A program made the translations under genes and the position numbers. A stretch of DNA of 64,000 nt, taken from positions 494,792 to 558,791 of the forward strand of contig NZ_LXIE01000001.1 of assembly GCF_001641085.1 (NCBI RefSeq). The letters are read 5' to 3'. This DNA is from Aequorivita soesokkakensis (GTDB lineage: Bacteria; Bacteroidota; Bacteroidia; Flavobacteriales; Flavobacteriaceae). This document shows, in pieces, positions 53,581 to 61,871 of the stretch (position 1 is its first letter; each line of letters begins with the position of its first letter). The notes under the pieces are model-generated. The model worked only from the letters and a program-made list of their open reading frames with translations, was not told where the DNA came from and ran no database searches.

Positions 53581-53612
53581 TTTAAACTAACTATAAACAA
53601 CAAACTGAAGAA

Positions 53613-54992
53613 GTGTACGCAATTTTAGACATAGAAACCACTGGCGGGAAGTATAATGAGGAAGGCATTACCGAAATTGCAATTTATAAGTTTGATGGCC
53701 ACAATATTGTGGACCAATTTTCAAGTTTGGTTAACCCCGAAAAACCTATTCAGCCTTTTGTTGTAAACCTTACGGGCATTAACAATGAAATGCTTCGGCA
53801 CGCACCAAAGTTTTATGAAGTGGCAAAACGCATCATTGAAATTACAGATGGCTGCATTATGGTCGCCCACAACGCACTTTTTGATAATAGAATTCTCACT
53901 ACGGAATTTGATCGTTTGGGCTATCAATTTGAAAAGGAAACTCTTTGTACGGTTGAACTTGCAAAAAAATTGATTCCGGATATGCCCTCTTACAGTTTGG
54001 GAAAATTGGTCCGTTCATTGGGCATTCCGCTGAGCGACCGCCACCGTGCACAAGGTGATGCAAAAGCAACCGTGGCACTTTTCAAAATGTTATTGGCGAA
54101 AGATTCTTCAAAAGAAATAATTACGGAAACGCTACGCAAGGAGTCAAAACAAAAATTGGAGCCAAAATTATTAGATATAATTGAAAAAACTCCTTCGGAA
54201 ACCGGCGTGTATTACATGCATAACGAGGTTGGAAACGTAATTTATTTAGGGAAAAGCAAAAACATAAAAAAAAGGTTGACGCAACATTTCACCAGCGATA
54301 ATAGGAAGTCCAAAAAAATTCAGCTGGAAGTGAAATCGGTTACCTTTGAAAAAACGGGCAGCGAATTGATTGCGCTTTTAAAGGAATCGGAAGAAATTAA
54401 ACAAACCAAACCTTTATTTAATAAAGGTTTGCGACGAACTCTTTTCAGCCATCAACTCACTTCTTTTGTGGATGAAAATGGATACATAAATTTGAAAATT
54501 GAAAAAGCCGATGCTAGAAAAAAAGCAATCACAACTTTTAGCAATTACCAACAGGCAAAATCAACACTTTTCAAAATAACTGAGGAAAACCAGCTTTGTC
54601 AAAAGCTTACAGGACTTTACACTAGCTCAAAACATTGCTTCAATTATACCATAAAAGAATGCTATGGGGCGTGCATAAACAAGGAACCGGCTACAGAATA
54701 TAACAATCGCGTAAAAGCATTTTTGGAAAAGTACAGTTACGAAAACCAAAATATGCTCATTATAGACCGCGGAAGGGAAATTGACGAACGCTCCGTAATA
54801 TTAATTGAAAATGGAGTTTACAAAGGTTATGGATTTTACAATTTGAACTATCAAATCAACAATCCCGAGATTTTAAAATCAATCATTATTCCAATGCAAA
54901 ACAATCGGGACGCGCAGCACATCATTCAAAGTTATTTACGAAGAAATAAAGTGCTGAAGACAGTAAACCTTTCTACCAATACAGTTAATTAG
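53613..54992 (+). CDS. DnaQ-like exonuclease fused to a GIY-YIG nuclease domain
   Basis: 459 residues starting at GTG (YAILDIETTGGKYNEEGITE). The N-terminal about 165 residues are a DEDDh 3'-5' exonuclease: DIET (about 5-8), the second Asp in AHNALFDNRIL, and HRAQGDAKATVALF. Then a UvrC-type GIY-YIG domain (about 193-280: ETGVYYMHNEVGNVIYLGKS then KNIKKRLTQHF, Arg present). The remaining about 170 residues match the UvrC middle region with a Cys-containing CFNYTIKECYGACINKEP motif. Such polymerase-epsilon/Cho-like fusions are thought to act in DNA repair. It is bounded upstream by the tandem repeat. Confidence 0.87.
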   Translation: MYAILDIETTGGKYNEEGITEIAIYKFDGHNIVDQFSSLVNPEKPIQPFVVNLTGINNEMLRHAPKFYEVAKRIIEITDGCIMVAHNALFDNRILTTEFDRLGYQFEKETLCTVELAKKLIPDMPSYSLGKLVRSLGIPLSDRHRAQGDAKATVALFKMLLAKDSSKEIITETLRKESKQKLEPKLLDIIEKTPSETGVYYMHNEVGNVIYLGKSKNIKKRLTQHFTSDNRKSKKIQLEVKSVTFEKTGSELIALLKESEEIKQTKPLFNKGLRRTLFSHQLTSFVDENGYINLKIEKADARKKAITTFSNYQQAKSTLFKITEENQLCQKLTGLYTSSKHCFNYTIKECYGACINKEPATEYNNRVKAFLEKYSYENQNMLIIDRGREIDERSVILIENGVYKGYGFYNLNYQINNPEILKSIIIPMQNNRDAQHIIQSYLRRNKVLKTVNLSTNTVN

Positions 54993-55030
54993 CGGAAAGT
55001 TGCGTATTTTAGACTTTCAAAAATTCCACA

Positions 55031-55897
55031 TTGAAACCAACCAATAAAAAATCTTGGCGGTATAGACTTCACGAAATTATTTATGAAGCAGATACGCCCA
55101 TGGGCAAGCTTTTTGACATCGTGCTGCTTATACTTATTCTATTGAGTATTGTTTTAGTGATGCTGGAAAGCGTTAGTGAAATTGACGCAAAATATCACGA
55201 AATACTATATATTGGCGAGTGGATCATTACCATATTTTTCTCCCTTGAATACATTGCGCGGATAATTACTGTTAAAAAACCGCGGGTTTATATTTTTAGT
55301 TTTTACGGAATTATTGACTTTTTATCTACCATTCCCCTTTATTTATCATTTCTTTTCGCGGGAAGCAGTTTTTTACTATCCGTTCGTGCGCTGCGATTAT
55401 TACGGGTATTTCGAATCTTGAAAATCACCCGTTATATTGGTGAAGCCGCAAAACTCCGAAAAGCACTGATCAATAGTAAAGCAAAAATTCTGGTCTTTCT
55501 TTTTGCAGTTCTCGTTATTGCTGTAATCGCCGGCACTTTGATGTATATAATTGAAGGACCGGAGCACGGTTTTAAAAGCATTCCCATAAGTGTTTATTGG
55601 TGTATTGTAACCCTTACTACCGTTGGTTTTGGAGATATTGCTCCCTCTACTCCGCTCGGGCAATTATTGGCAACGGTTATTATGATTTTGGGTTATGGCA
55701 TTATCGCTGTTCCCACGGGAATTGTTAGTGCCGAATACACTAAAAGTATGGATAAAAATGATGTGTTAGGGAAAGATTATGTACACGTAAACACCCAAGC
55801 ATGTCTTAATTGCGGAGCCCAACGCCACAGGGATGATGCTAAATATTGCCACAAATGTGGTGAAAAATTAAATTACGAAAGTAATCTGGAAACTTAA
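55031..55897 (+). CDS. Voltage-gated potassium channel-like ion transporter with C-terminal zinc ribbon
   Basis: 288 residues with six hydrophobic helices; S4 shows arginines spaced every third residue (RALRLLRVFRILKITRYIG, about 120-138) and the pore has TTVGFGDI, the K+ selectivity filter. C-terminal to S6 is a cysteine pair motif, CLNCGAQRHRDDAKYCHKCG (about residues 257-276), a rubredoxin-like zinc ribbon that should lie in the cytoplasm. The start is TTG at 55031. The channel conducts K+ or binds a regulator; the zinc ribbon is inferred from spacing C-x2-C...C-x2-C. The stop overlaps miaA (TAATG). Confidence 0.9.
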   Translation: MKPTNKKSWRYRLHEIIYEADTPMGKLFDIVLLILILLSIVLVMLESVSEIDAKYHEILYIGEWIITIFFSLEYIARIITVKKPRVYIFSFYGIIDFLSTIPLYLSFLFAGSSFLLSVRALRLLRVFRILKITRYIGEAAKLRKALINSKAKILVFLFAVLVIAVIAGTLMYIIEGPEHGFKSIPISVYWCIVTLTTVGFGDIAPSTPLGQLLATVIMILGYGIIAVPTGIVSAEYTKSMDKNDVLGKDYVHVNTQACLNCGAQRHRDDAKYCHKCGEKLNYESNLET

Positions 55898-56814
55898 TGT
55901 TGCAGCAAAAACCATTGTTAATTTGTGTGGTAGGCCCCACTGCCATTGGAAAAACCTCACTCGCCATAAAACTTGCAAAAGCATTTTCTACGGAAATAAT
56001 TTCAGCAGATTCACGACAGTTTTTTAAAGAAATGAACATAGGCACTGCAGTTCCTTTAAAAGAAGAGCTGGAAGCCGTTCCGCATCATTTCATTCAAAAT
56101 AAAAGCATTTTTGAGGATTACTCCGTTGGTGATTTTGAAAGGGATTCACTTGCTTTATTAAAAATTCTTTTTGAAAAAAACACAGTGGTTGTAATGGTTG
56201 GAGGTTCGGGACTATATGTTGATGCCGTGGTTAAAGGCTTGGATAACTTCCCTGAAATACCTTCGGGAATTAGGGAGCAATTGAATGCTGAACTGGATGT
56301 AAAAGGTATTGAAATACTTCAAGATGAATTAAAAGAAGTTGATCCATTTTATTTTGAAAAAGTTGATATTCACAATCCACATAGAATAATCCGTGCTTTG
56401 GAAATCTATCGCGCTACTGGAAAACCATATTCTTCTTTTCTTAAGAAAGCAACTACTGAGCGGGATTTCAACACACTTTTTATTGGTTTAACCGCAGCAC
56501 GGGAAACAGTTTATAACCGAATCAATCTTAGGGTAGATAAAATGGTTGAAGAAGGGCTACTGGATGAAGCAAAATTACTTTTTCCTCATAAAGAAAAAAA
56601 TGCTTTGCAAACCGTGGGCTATCGCGAATTGTTTCAATATTTTGATGGAAATCTTTCAAAAGAAGAAGCCATTTCAGAAATAAAAAAGAACACACGCCGA
56701 TTTGCAAAGAGACAAAACACTTGGTTCAAAAAAAATGAAGAGATCCACTGGTTTGATTATCAAGCAAATCCACCCACGATTATAAATTTTATAAAAGAAA
56801 AAAACGCCCTTTAA
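55897..56814 (+). CDS. miaA: tRNA dimethylallyltransferase
   Basis: 305 residues. Adds a dimethylallyl group to N6 of A37 in tRNAs reading UNN codons. Motifs: VVGPTAIGKTSLAIKLAKAF (P-loop), EIISADSRQFFKEMNIGTA, PHHFIQNKSIFEDYSVGDFE, VMVGGSGLYVDAVVKGLDNF, NPHRIIRALEIYRATGKP and VGYRELFQYFDG. The ATG overlaps the preceding stop (TAATG), so it is coupled to the channel gene. The stop codon lies in the loop of the terminator. Confidence 0.96.
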   Translation: MLQQKPLLICVVGPTAIGKTSLAIKLAKAFSTEIISADSRQFFKEMNIGTAVPLKEELEAVPHHFIQNKSIFEDYSVGDFERDSLALLKILFEKNTVVVMVGGSGLYVDAVVKGLDNFPEIPSGIREQLNAELDVKGIEILQDELKEVDPFYFEKVDIHNPHRIIRALEIYRATGKPYSSFLKKATTERDFNTLFIGLTAARETVYNRINLRVDKMVEEGLLDEAKLLFPHKEKNALQTVGYRELFQYFDGNLSKEEAISEIKKNTRRFAKRQNTWFKKNEEIHWFDYQANPPTIINFIKEKNAL

Positions 56815-56826
56815 AGGCGTTCTTTT
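56803..56826. terminator. miaA terminator
   Basis: AACGCC-CTTTAAA-GGCGTT followed by CTTTT; the TAA stop of miaA is in the loop. It separates the convergent miaA and response-regulator genes. Confidence 0.75.
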
Positions 56827-56849
56827 ACACTTATCTTAAGCTGTACAAT

Positions 56850-57566
56850 TTAATTTTCCACTTCGTTTTTCACTACCAAACGGAAACCTTCGCCGTGAAT
56901 GTTGATAATTTCAACCCCATCATCTTTACTGAGATATTTACGAAGTTTTGCTATGTAAACGTCCATACTTCTTGAAGTGAAGTAGTTGTCATCTCTCCAA
57001 ATTTTGGTCAATGCAAGCTCCCGCGGCATCAAATCATTTTTATGAAGTGCCAAAAGACGCAACAATTCATTCTCTTTTGGGGAAAGTTTTATTGGAGTTT
57101 CTTTATTGTATGTCAAAAATCTTAGCTTGGAATTCAAATGGAAATTCCCAACTTGAAATTCAAACTGTTTACTGTCAGCAATAGAATCTGTAGCTTTTCG
57201 TTGGATGATGGCTTTTATTTTCATCAAAAGTACTTCACTATCAAAGGGTTTGTTCAGATAATCATCCGCGCCAACTTTATATCCTTTCAAAACGTCTTCT
57301 TTCATAGCTTTAGCGGTAAGAAATATAATCGGCACATCTTCGTTTTTCTCGCGAATTTCCTTCGCCAATGTAAAGCCATCCTTATACGGCATCATTACAT
57401 CAAGAATACAAAGATCGAAATCGTCCTTTTTAAATTTTTCAAAACCTTCCATCCCATTTTTTGCATGGGTAACGTTATATTCGTTCATGGCAAGGTAATC
57501 TTTTAATACTGTCCCAAAGTTGGGATCGTCTTCAACAAGAAGGATTTTTTTGTTTTCTGTTTCCAT
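56850..57566 (-). CDS. OmpR-type response regulator
   Basis: 238 residues: receiver domain (about 5-120) with the phosphorylation Asp in DLCILDVMMPYKDG (about residue 55) and a Lys in YLNKPFD, then a winged-helix DNA-binding domain (about 140-235: LSPKENELLRLLALHKNDLM, RSMDVYIAKLRKYLS, NIHGEGFRLVV). It starts four bases after the histidine kinase stop and must be its cognate partner, similar in layout to RprX/RprY of Bacteroidota. Targets unknown. Confidence 0.94.
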   Translation of the reverse strand: METENKKILLVEDDPNFGTVLKDYLAMNEYNVTHAKNGMEGFEKFKKDDFDLCILDVMMPYKDGFTLAKEIREKNEDVPIIFLTAKAMKEDVLKGYKVGADDYLNKPFDSEVLLMKIKAIIQRKATDSIADSKQFEFQVGNFHLNSKLRFLTYNKETPIKLSPKENELLRLLALHKNDLMPRELALTKIWRDDNYFTSRSMDVYIAKLRKYLSKDDGVEIINIHGEGFRLVVKNEVEN

Positions 57567-57570
57567 AATT

Positions 57571-59130
57571 TTAAGATATTAAGTGTAGTTTTATAATAAA
57601 GGTGCTGCCTTTTCCTTTTTCGCTTTCTACGTAGATTTCTGCATCGTGATCGTCCAAAATGCGCTTTACGTAAGCAAGTCCAAGTCCGTGCCCTTTTACG
57701 TTGTGTATGTCGCCAGTGTGTTCTCTATAAAATTTTTCAAATATTTTTTTCTGAACAGGTTTGGACATTCCCATACCTTGATCCCTTATTTTTAGGATAA
57801 TGCTATTTTTTACATTTTCTGAATAGATATCAATCTTTGGTTCATTTTCAGAATACTTTATGGCATTGTCCAGTATATTCACAATTACATTGCTTAAGTG
57901 TGATTCATTGGCCAAAACGGTTGATTTTAACGCGCCGTAGTGGGTATGGATATAACCTCCCCTATCTTCCACGATAAGGCTTACGTGCGAGATAGCATCT
58001 TCCACAATGTCTTTCAAATTAAAGCGATCCTTCGGAAGATCAAGTTCATTTTTTTCAAGTTTTGAAATACGCAAAACATTTTCCACCTGAGCATGCATGC
58101 GTTTATTCTCCTCTCTAATCATTCCCAAATAACGATCCAGAAACTCCCTGTTATCTTTCACTTTTGGATTCTTTAATGAATCAAGCGCAAGATTTATTGT
58201 TGCTATAGGAGTTTTAAACTCGTGGGTCATATTATTTATAAAATCACTTTTAATCTGTGAGATTTGTCTTTGTTTATATATTTGTGAGATAGCGCTAGAA
58301 TATGCTAAAATTATAACCGCCGTAAACACCAATGAGAGGATTGCCATCCCCAATATACTGTTTAGCAAAAGTTTTCCCTTTCCGGGAAAATTTACATAGA
58401 GCTCATAATTGGTATTATTATCACTATTAAAAAGTGGGACCAAATAAGTGCTTTCCTCATCATATTTAAAATTCTTGGATCGTACTTTGGTTTCAAGGTT
58501 ATTGCTGTAAATAGCAAATTCAAACTTTGAATTTAAGCCTCTTTCCTTTAGCTCTTTATCAATTAAATCTGCTACCTGGTTAGCTTCAACCCTTTTGTAT
58601 ATGGGGGTTAACGCAGTTACATTCCCAACAAAATCCTCAAACTGTTTGCGTTCGTAATCTTTCATTCTAGAAAAAGATAACATACGTGTTTCAGTTTTGG
58701 TCTGCCCGTCTACTCCTTCTGAAATTTTGGTTTTTGTTTTTCTGTTTGTAAGCTTCGTAAATTGAATACTGTCCATATCTGTATCCAAAAGCCCAGAGGA
58801 TAATTTGTAATCCTGTTCTAAAATTCCATCAGTAAAAATATATGTTTCCTTCGTTGCCTTGTTTTGAATTCTATAAGCCAATTCTGTGAAAACTGCATTG
58901 TCAGGAACTTGTATACTATCAACATAAGCGCTATAAACCTGATAATAAGCTTCATTTTCCTGCAACTGAATTTCTTCAGCTACAGACAAAAGAACTTGTT
59001 TTACATTTATAGTAAACTGCTCTGTTTTTGTTTGATATGCGTTTGAAATCCAATATCCCTGAACAAATACTATCCCCAATAAAGAGAGGCTCATGAGCGC
59101 TATAAGCAACACGAAAAGCTTTTTGTTCAT
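57571..59130 (-). CDS. Two-component sensor histidine kinase
   Basis: 519 residues from the ATG at 59130. Two membrane helices (about 5-27, LFVLLIALMSLSLLGIVFVQ; and about 258-280, ILGMAILSLVFTAVIILAYS) bracket a periplasmic sensor of about 230 residues. Then HisKA with the phospho-His in NNMTHEFKTPIATINLALDS, and HATPase (N box NVIVNILDNAIKYSENEP, G1 IRDQGMGM, G2 GHGLGLAYV). The signal is unknown. The frame is also open eight codons upstream, but without a better start. Gene order kinase then regulator. Confidence 0.93.
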   Translation of the reverse strand: MNKKLFVLLIALMSLSLLGIVFVQGYWISNAYQTKTEQFTINVKQVLLSVAEEIQLQENEAYYQVYSAYVDSIQVPDNAVFTELAYRIQNKATKETYIFTDGILEQDYKLSSGLLDTDMDSIQFTKLTNRKTKTKISEGVDGQTKTETRMLSFSRMKDYERKQFEDFVGNVTALTPIYKRVEANQVADLIDKELKERGLNSKFEFAIYSNNLETKVRSKNFKYDEESTYLVPLFNSDNNTNYELYVNFPGKGKLLLNSILGMAILSLVFTAVIILAYSSAISQIYKQRQISQIKSDFINNMTHEFKTPIATINLALDSLKNPKVKDNREFLDRYLGMIREENKRMHAQVENVLRISKLEKNELDLPKDRFNLKDIVEDAISHVSLIVEDRGGYIHTHYGALKSTVLANESHLSNVIVNILDNAIKYSENEPKIDIYSENVKNSIILKIRDQGMGMSKPVQKKIFEKFYREHTGDIHNVKGHGLGLAYVKRILDDHDAEIYVESEKGKGSTFIIKLHLIS

Positions 59131-59214
59131 ATACCAAAAGTAAGATTTTAACATTTAGCTACTTGTCCATTTAACCAAATGTTAACAAAAGAAAAGAATT
59201 GTTATAAGCAGCCT

Positions 59215-59790
59215 TTATTTTAGAGAGCTGTGGATGGATTCCACTTTTTGCTGGGTAGTTTTTAAATCAATATTTTCAATGATTATATCTGCAAGCTTTT
59301 CTTTTTTGGAGTCGCTCCATTGATTGTTCATGCGCTGTTCAATTTCTTCTTCGGAAGCATTGTCACGATTCTTTAAGCGCTTAATTCGTAATGATTTTGG
59401 AGCTTTTACAAGAATAACAAGATCACAATCCATATAACTGCCGTTTTCAAAAAGTATAGCGGCTTCTTTTATAACATAGGGTGAAGTTTGCCGAAAAGCC
59501 CATTTTTTAAAGTGAGCAGCAACTTTTGGATGTATAATGGCATTAACTGAATTTAGAAGTTCTTTGTCATTAAAAATTTTATCAGCAACATATTTTCGGT
59601 TCAAAACGCCATCGTCATATGTTTTTTCACCTAAAAGAGAGATAAGTTTGCGACGAATAACCAATGAGGAATTGGTTAATTTTTTTGCTTCCACATCGGC
59701 GATATAGACAGGCACTCCCAATTCGGAAAAAAACTTTGCTACTGTTGTTTTTCCGCTACCTATTCCGCCTGTTAGCCCAACTATTTTCAT
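59215..59790 (-). CDS. coaE: Dephospho-CoA kinase
   Basis: 191 residues. Phosphorylates dephospho-CoA to CoA, the last step of the pathway. Motifs: MKIVGLTGGIGSGKTTVAKF (P-loop), GVPVYIADVEAKKL, NAIIHPKVAAHFKKW (substrate region) and LRIKRLKNRDNASEEEIEQR (lid). Cytoplasmic, normal length. It is 32 bases after the YbbR gene and 84 before the kinase. Confidence 0.95.
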   Translation of the reverse strand: MKIVGLTGGIGSGKTTVAKFFSELGVPVYIADVEAKKLTNSSLVIRRKLISLLGEKTYDDGVLNRKYVADKIFNDKELLNSVNAIIHPKVAAHFKKWAFRQTSPYVIKEAAILFENGSYMDCDLVILVKAPKSLRIKRLKNRDNASEEEIEQRMNNQWSDSKKEKLADIIIENIDLKTTQQKVESIHSSLK

Positions 59791-59822
59791 TCAATACAAC
59801 TTTAATCTGAAAAAATATGAAT

Positions 59823-60773
59823 TTACTTAAATTTGAAGAAATCAATCTTTTTCGGCTCAAACACTACATTAATAATGTCATTAGGTTTTTTTTCGAGAAA
59901 GGGAAGCATAAAATTTTCATCAATATTTCTTTTGGAATAATCACAAACAATTCTAAAATTATCCTTTGAAATTTTTGCAAACTCATTTACTGAAACATCA
60001 AAAGAAACCGTGACTGTTTGTGGCACCAATTTAATCTCCAAATCTGGGGGTAAATTAATTACTTCTACCGGAAGCGTAAATTGTCCTTGTGAAAATTCAG
60101 CTACAACTAATTTCACATCAACTTTACTGGGTTTAATTGAAACAATTGCATTGTTAGGTTTTGAAATTTTAATTGTCTCTGAAATGTTTTTTTCCACATC
60201 TTTCAGTGAAATTAAATCTGTGGAAATAGTATTAATATTCTTCAAGCTCCCGGAAGGGCCCGATATAGTTATAGAATCTGGAGAGACTTTTATACTGTCC
60301 ACTGCCTTAAAACCGTTTTTAAAAGAAATGTCCGTCATAGCAATTACTTTTACTTTCTTTAAAACAATTGGATCTAAACGAACATTCAACTGTTCAACAG
60401 AAAGATTTTTGACCGCTAAATTTCTATTGAAGTTGGAGGCTACCATTCGTATTAAATCACTTTTTGAAATTGTAAATCCGCCTTTTTCTTTTGTGTAATA
60501 TTTGCCAACCTGCACATCAATGGTTGGTTTTTTAAACTTATAGAATAATATCTCAAATCCGTTTGCTGTTAAGTCAAACGTAATGTTATCTATATTTTTT
60601 TCAGCTAATGCAGCAGTTTCGGGAATGTTGGTGTAATTAATTTTTGCTTGCATTGTTGCGGTAAATTCCCTACTAAATTTAGTTAGTACCCAAAAAATAG
60701 TAGCTAGAAGCAAAAAGAACAAAAAACGCTTGACTTTTAAGTTTTTATTGTTTTTAAAAAATCCCTTCGGCAT
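59823..60773 (-). CDS. YbbR-like domain protein
   Basis: 316 residues: one N-terminal membrane helix (about 16-35: RFLFFLLLATIFWVLTKFSR) and an extracytoplasmic part with YbbR-type repeats (PETAALAEKNIDNITFDLTA, LKKVKVIAMTDISFKNGFKA, PNNAIVSIKPSKVDVKLVVA, LPVEVINLPPDLEIKLVPQT). In Firmicutes YbbR/CdaR regulates the diadenylate cyclase CdaA; here no such gene is adjacent, so the role is open. It is transcribed between the glycosyltransferase and coaE genes. Confidence 0.87.
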   Translation of the reverse strand: MPKGFFKNNKNLKVKRFLFFLLLATIFWVLTKFSREFTATMQAKINYTNIPETAALAEKNIDNITFDLTANGFEILFYKFKKPTIDVQVGKYYTKEKGGFTISKSDLIRMVASNFNRNLAVKNLSVEQLNVRLDPIVLKKVKVIAMTDISFKNGFKAVDSIKVSPDSITISGPSGSLKNINTISTDLISLKDVEKNISETIKISKPNNAIVSIKPSKVDVKLVVAEFSQGQFTLPVEVINLPPDLEIKLVPQTVTVSFDVSVNEFAKISKDNFRIVCDYSKRNIDENFMLPFLEKKPNDIINVVFEPKKIDFFKFK

Positions 60774-60799
60774 AATTGTATTTTTGAAAGTGATTAAAA

Positions 60800-61801
60800 T
60801 TACTCAAAAAATAAGGAGGGAAACTGTTTCTTAGGATCTTTCTTTAGAAGATTTATTAAAAAACTTGATTTCAAAAAAGCTATTCCATATCCAAAAAACT
60901 GAACAAAAACAGCAGCTATGGATAGAAAACCTATGGTTATGTTTTTATTTTTTACTGTAGAATCAACAAATATCAACATTAAATATAAAAGAAGAGGTGT
61001 GATAATAAAAGGTGATATAAAAATGGAAAACACCACGGAAAACACTACAAAAAAAACAAAAACTGTTGGAAACCAAAATGTGATTTTTGCAGATTCTGGA
61101 TGCCATTGGTTCAAAATAGGCCGGACGAGCCCAAATTTTTTAACCTGCACCGCAAACTTTTTCCAAGAAATACGCCTTTTATGGTAAACAAATGCCTTGG
61201 GCAAAAATGTAGTTTTATAGCCAGCTTTTAAAATTCGTTGTGAAAGATCTGGGTCTTCCCCCGGGTGGATTTTTGCAAAGCCACCAGTCATTTCAAATGC
61301 TTCCTTTGAAATCCCCATGTTAAAACTTCTGGGCTCAAAACGGTTTACACTTACTTCGCTGCCTCTTATTCCACCTGTTGTGTAAAAAGAGGTCATAACA
61401 TAGTTGATTGCTTTTTGCAAAGAAGTGAAACTGCTATGCGCCGCATCTGCCCCTCCAAAACAATGATAGAAATGGTGATTCAGAAAAGAATCTACGGTAG
61501 TTAAATAATGAGAAGGCAATAAACAATCGGAATCAAGAATTATAAAATAATCACCCTTTGCTTTTTTCATACCAAAGTTTCGAGAATCACCAGGACCAGA
61601 ATTTTGTTTAAAATAATATGAAATAGAAAGCTTTTCGGAAAATGCTCCAACTATATTTTCAGACGTTTCGGTAGAGCCATCTTCCACCAAAACTATTTCA
61701 AAATCCTCATGAAAATCTAAACCCACAAAACTATCCAAGAGTTCCTTTACTTCCTGAGGCCGGTTGAATACTGGAATTATAAAGGAATAATTTCGCTTCA
61801 T
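60800..61801 (-). CDS. Family 2 glycosyltransferase
   Basis: 333 residues. The GT-A fold starts NYSFIIPVFNRPQEVKELLD; the nucleotide-binding motif is FEIVLVEDGSTETSENIVGA, the DxD-like site is YFIILDSDCLLPSHYLT, and the acceptor region GGFAKIHPGEDPDLSQRIL (ED catalytic motif). Three or so hydrophobic helices at the C terminus (about 240-310) anchor it in the inner membrane. It transfers a sugar to an unknown acceptor, perhaps a surface glycan or lipid. The start is directly preceded by a -7 element. Confidence 0.92.
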   Translation of the reverse strand: MKRNYSFIIPVFNRPQEVKELLDSFVGLDFHEDFEIVLVEDGSTETSENIVGAFSEKLSISYYFKQNSGPGDSRNFGMKKAKGDYFIILDSDCLLPSHYLTTVDSFLNHHFYHCFGGADAAHSSFTSLQKAINYVMTSFYTTGGIRGSEVSVNRFEPRSFNMGISKEAFEMTGGFAKIHPGEDPDLSQRILKAGYKTTFLPKAFVYHKRRISWKKFAVQVKKFGLVRPILNQWHPESAKITFWFPTVFVFFVVFSVVFSIFISPFIITPLLLYLMLIFVDSTVKNKNITIGFLSIAAVFVQFFGYGIAFLKSSFLINLLKKDPKKQFPSLFFE

Positions 61802-61805
61802 TGCG

Positions 61806-61813
61806 CAAAGTTA
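61806..61813 (-). promoter_or_regulatory. -7 element TAACTTTG abutting the glycosyltransferase start
   Basis: Exact TAnnTTTG on the - strand, four bases before the ATG at 61801. The terminator of the next upstream gene ends at 61824, so the promoter is squeezed between terminator and start and the operon mRNA should be leaderless. Confidence 0.65.
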
Positions 61814-61823
61814 ATCAAATAAA

Positions 61824-61853
61824 AAAAGCCATCCACTTTCGCGGATGGCTTTT
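61824..61853 (-). terminator. Terminator of the T9SS propeller gene
   Basis: AAAAGCCATCC-ACTTTCGC-GGATGGCTTTT followed by TTT on the - strand, 19 bases after the stop at 61872. Confidence 0.88.
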
Positions 61854-61871
61854 CATATCAATTACGAAAAT

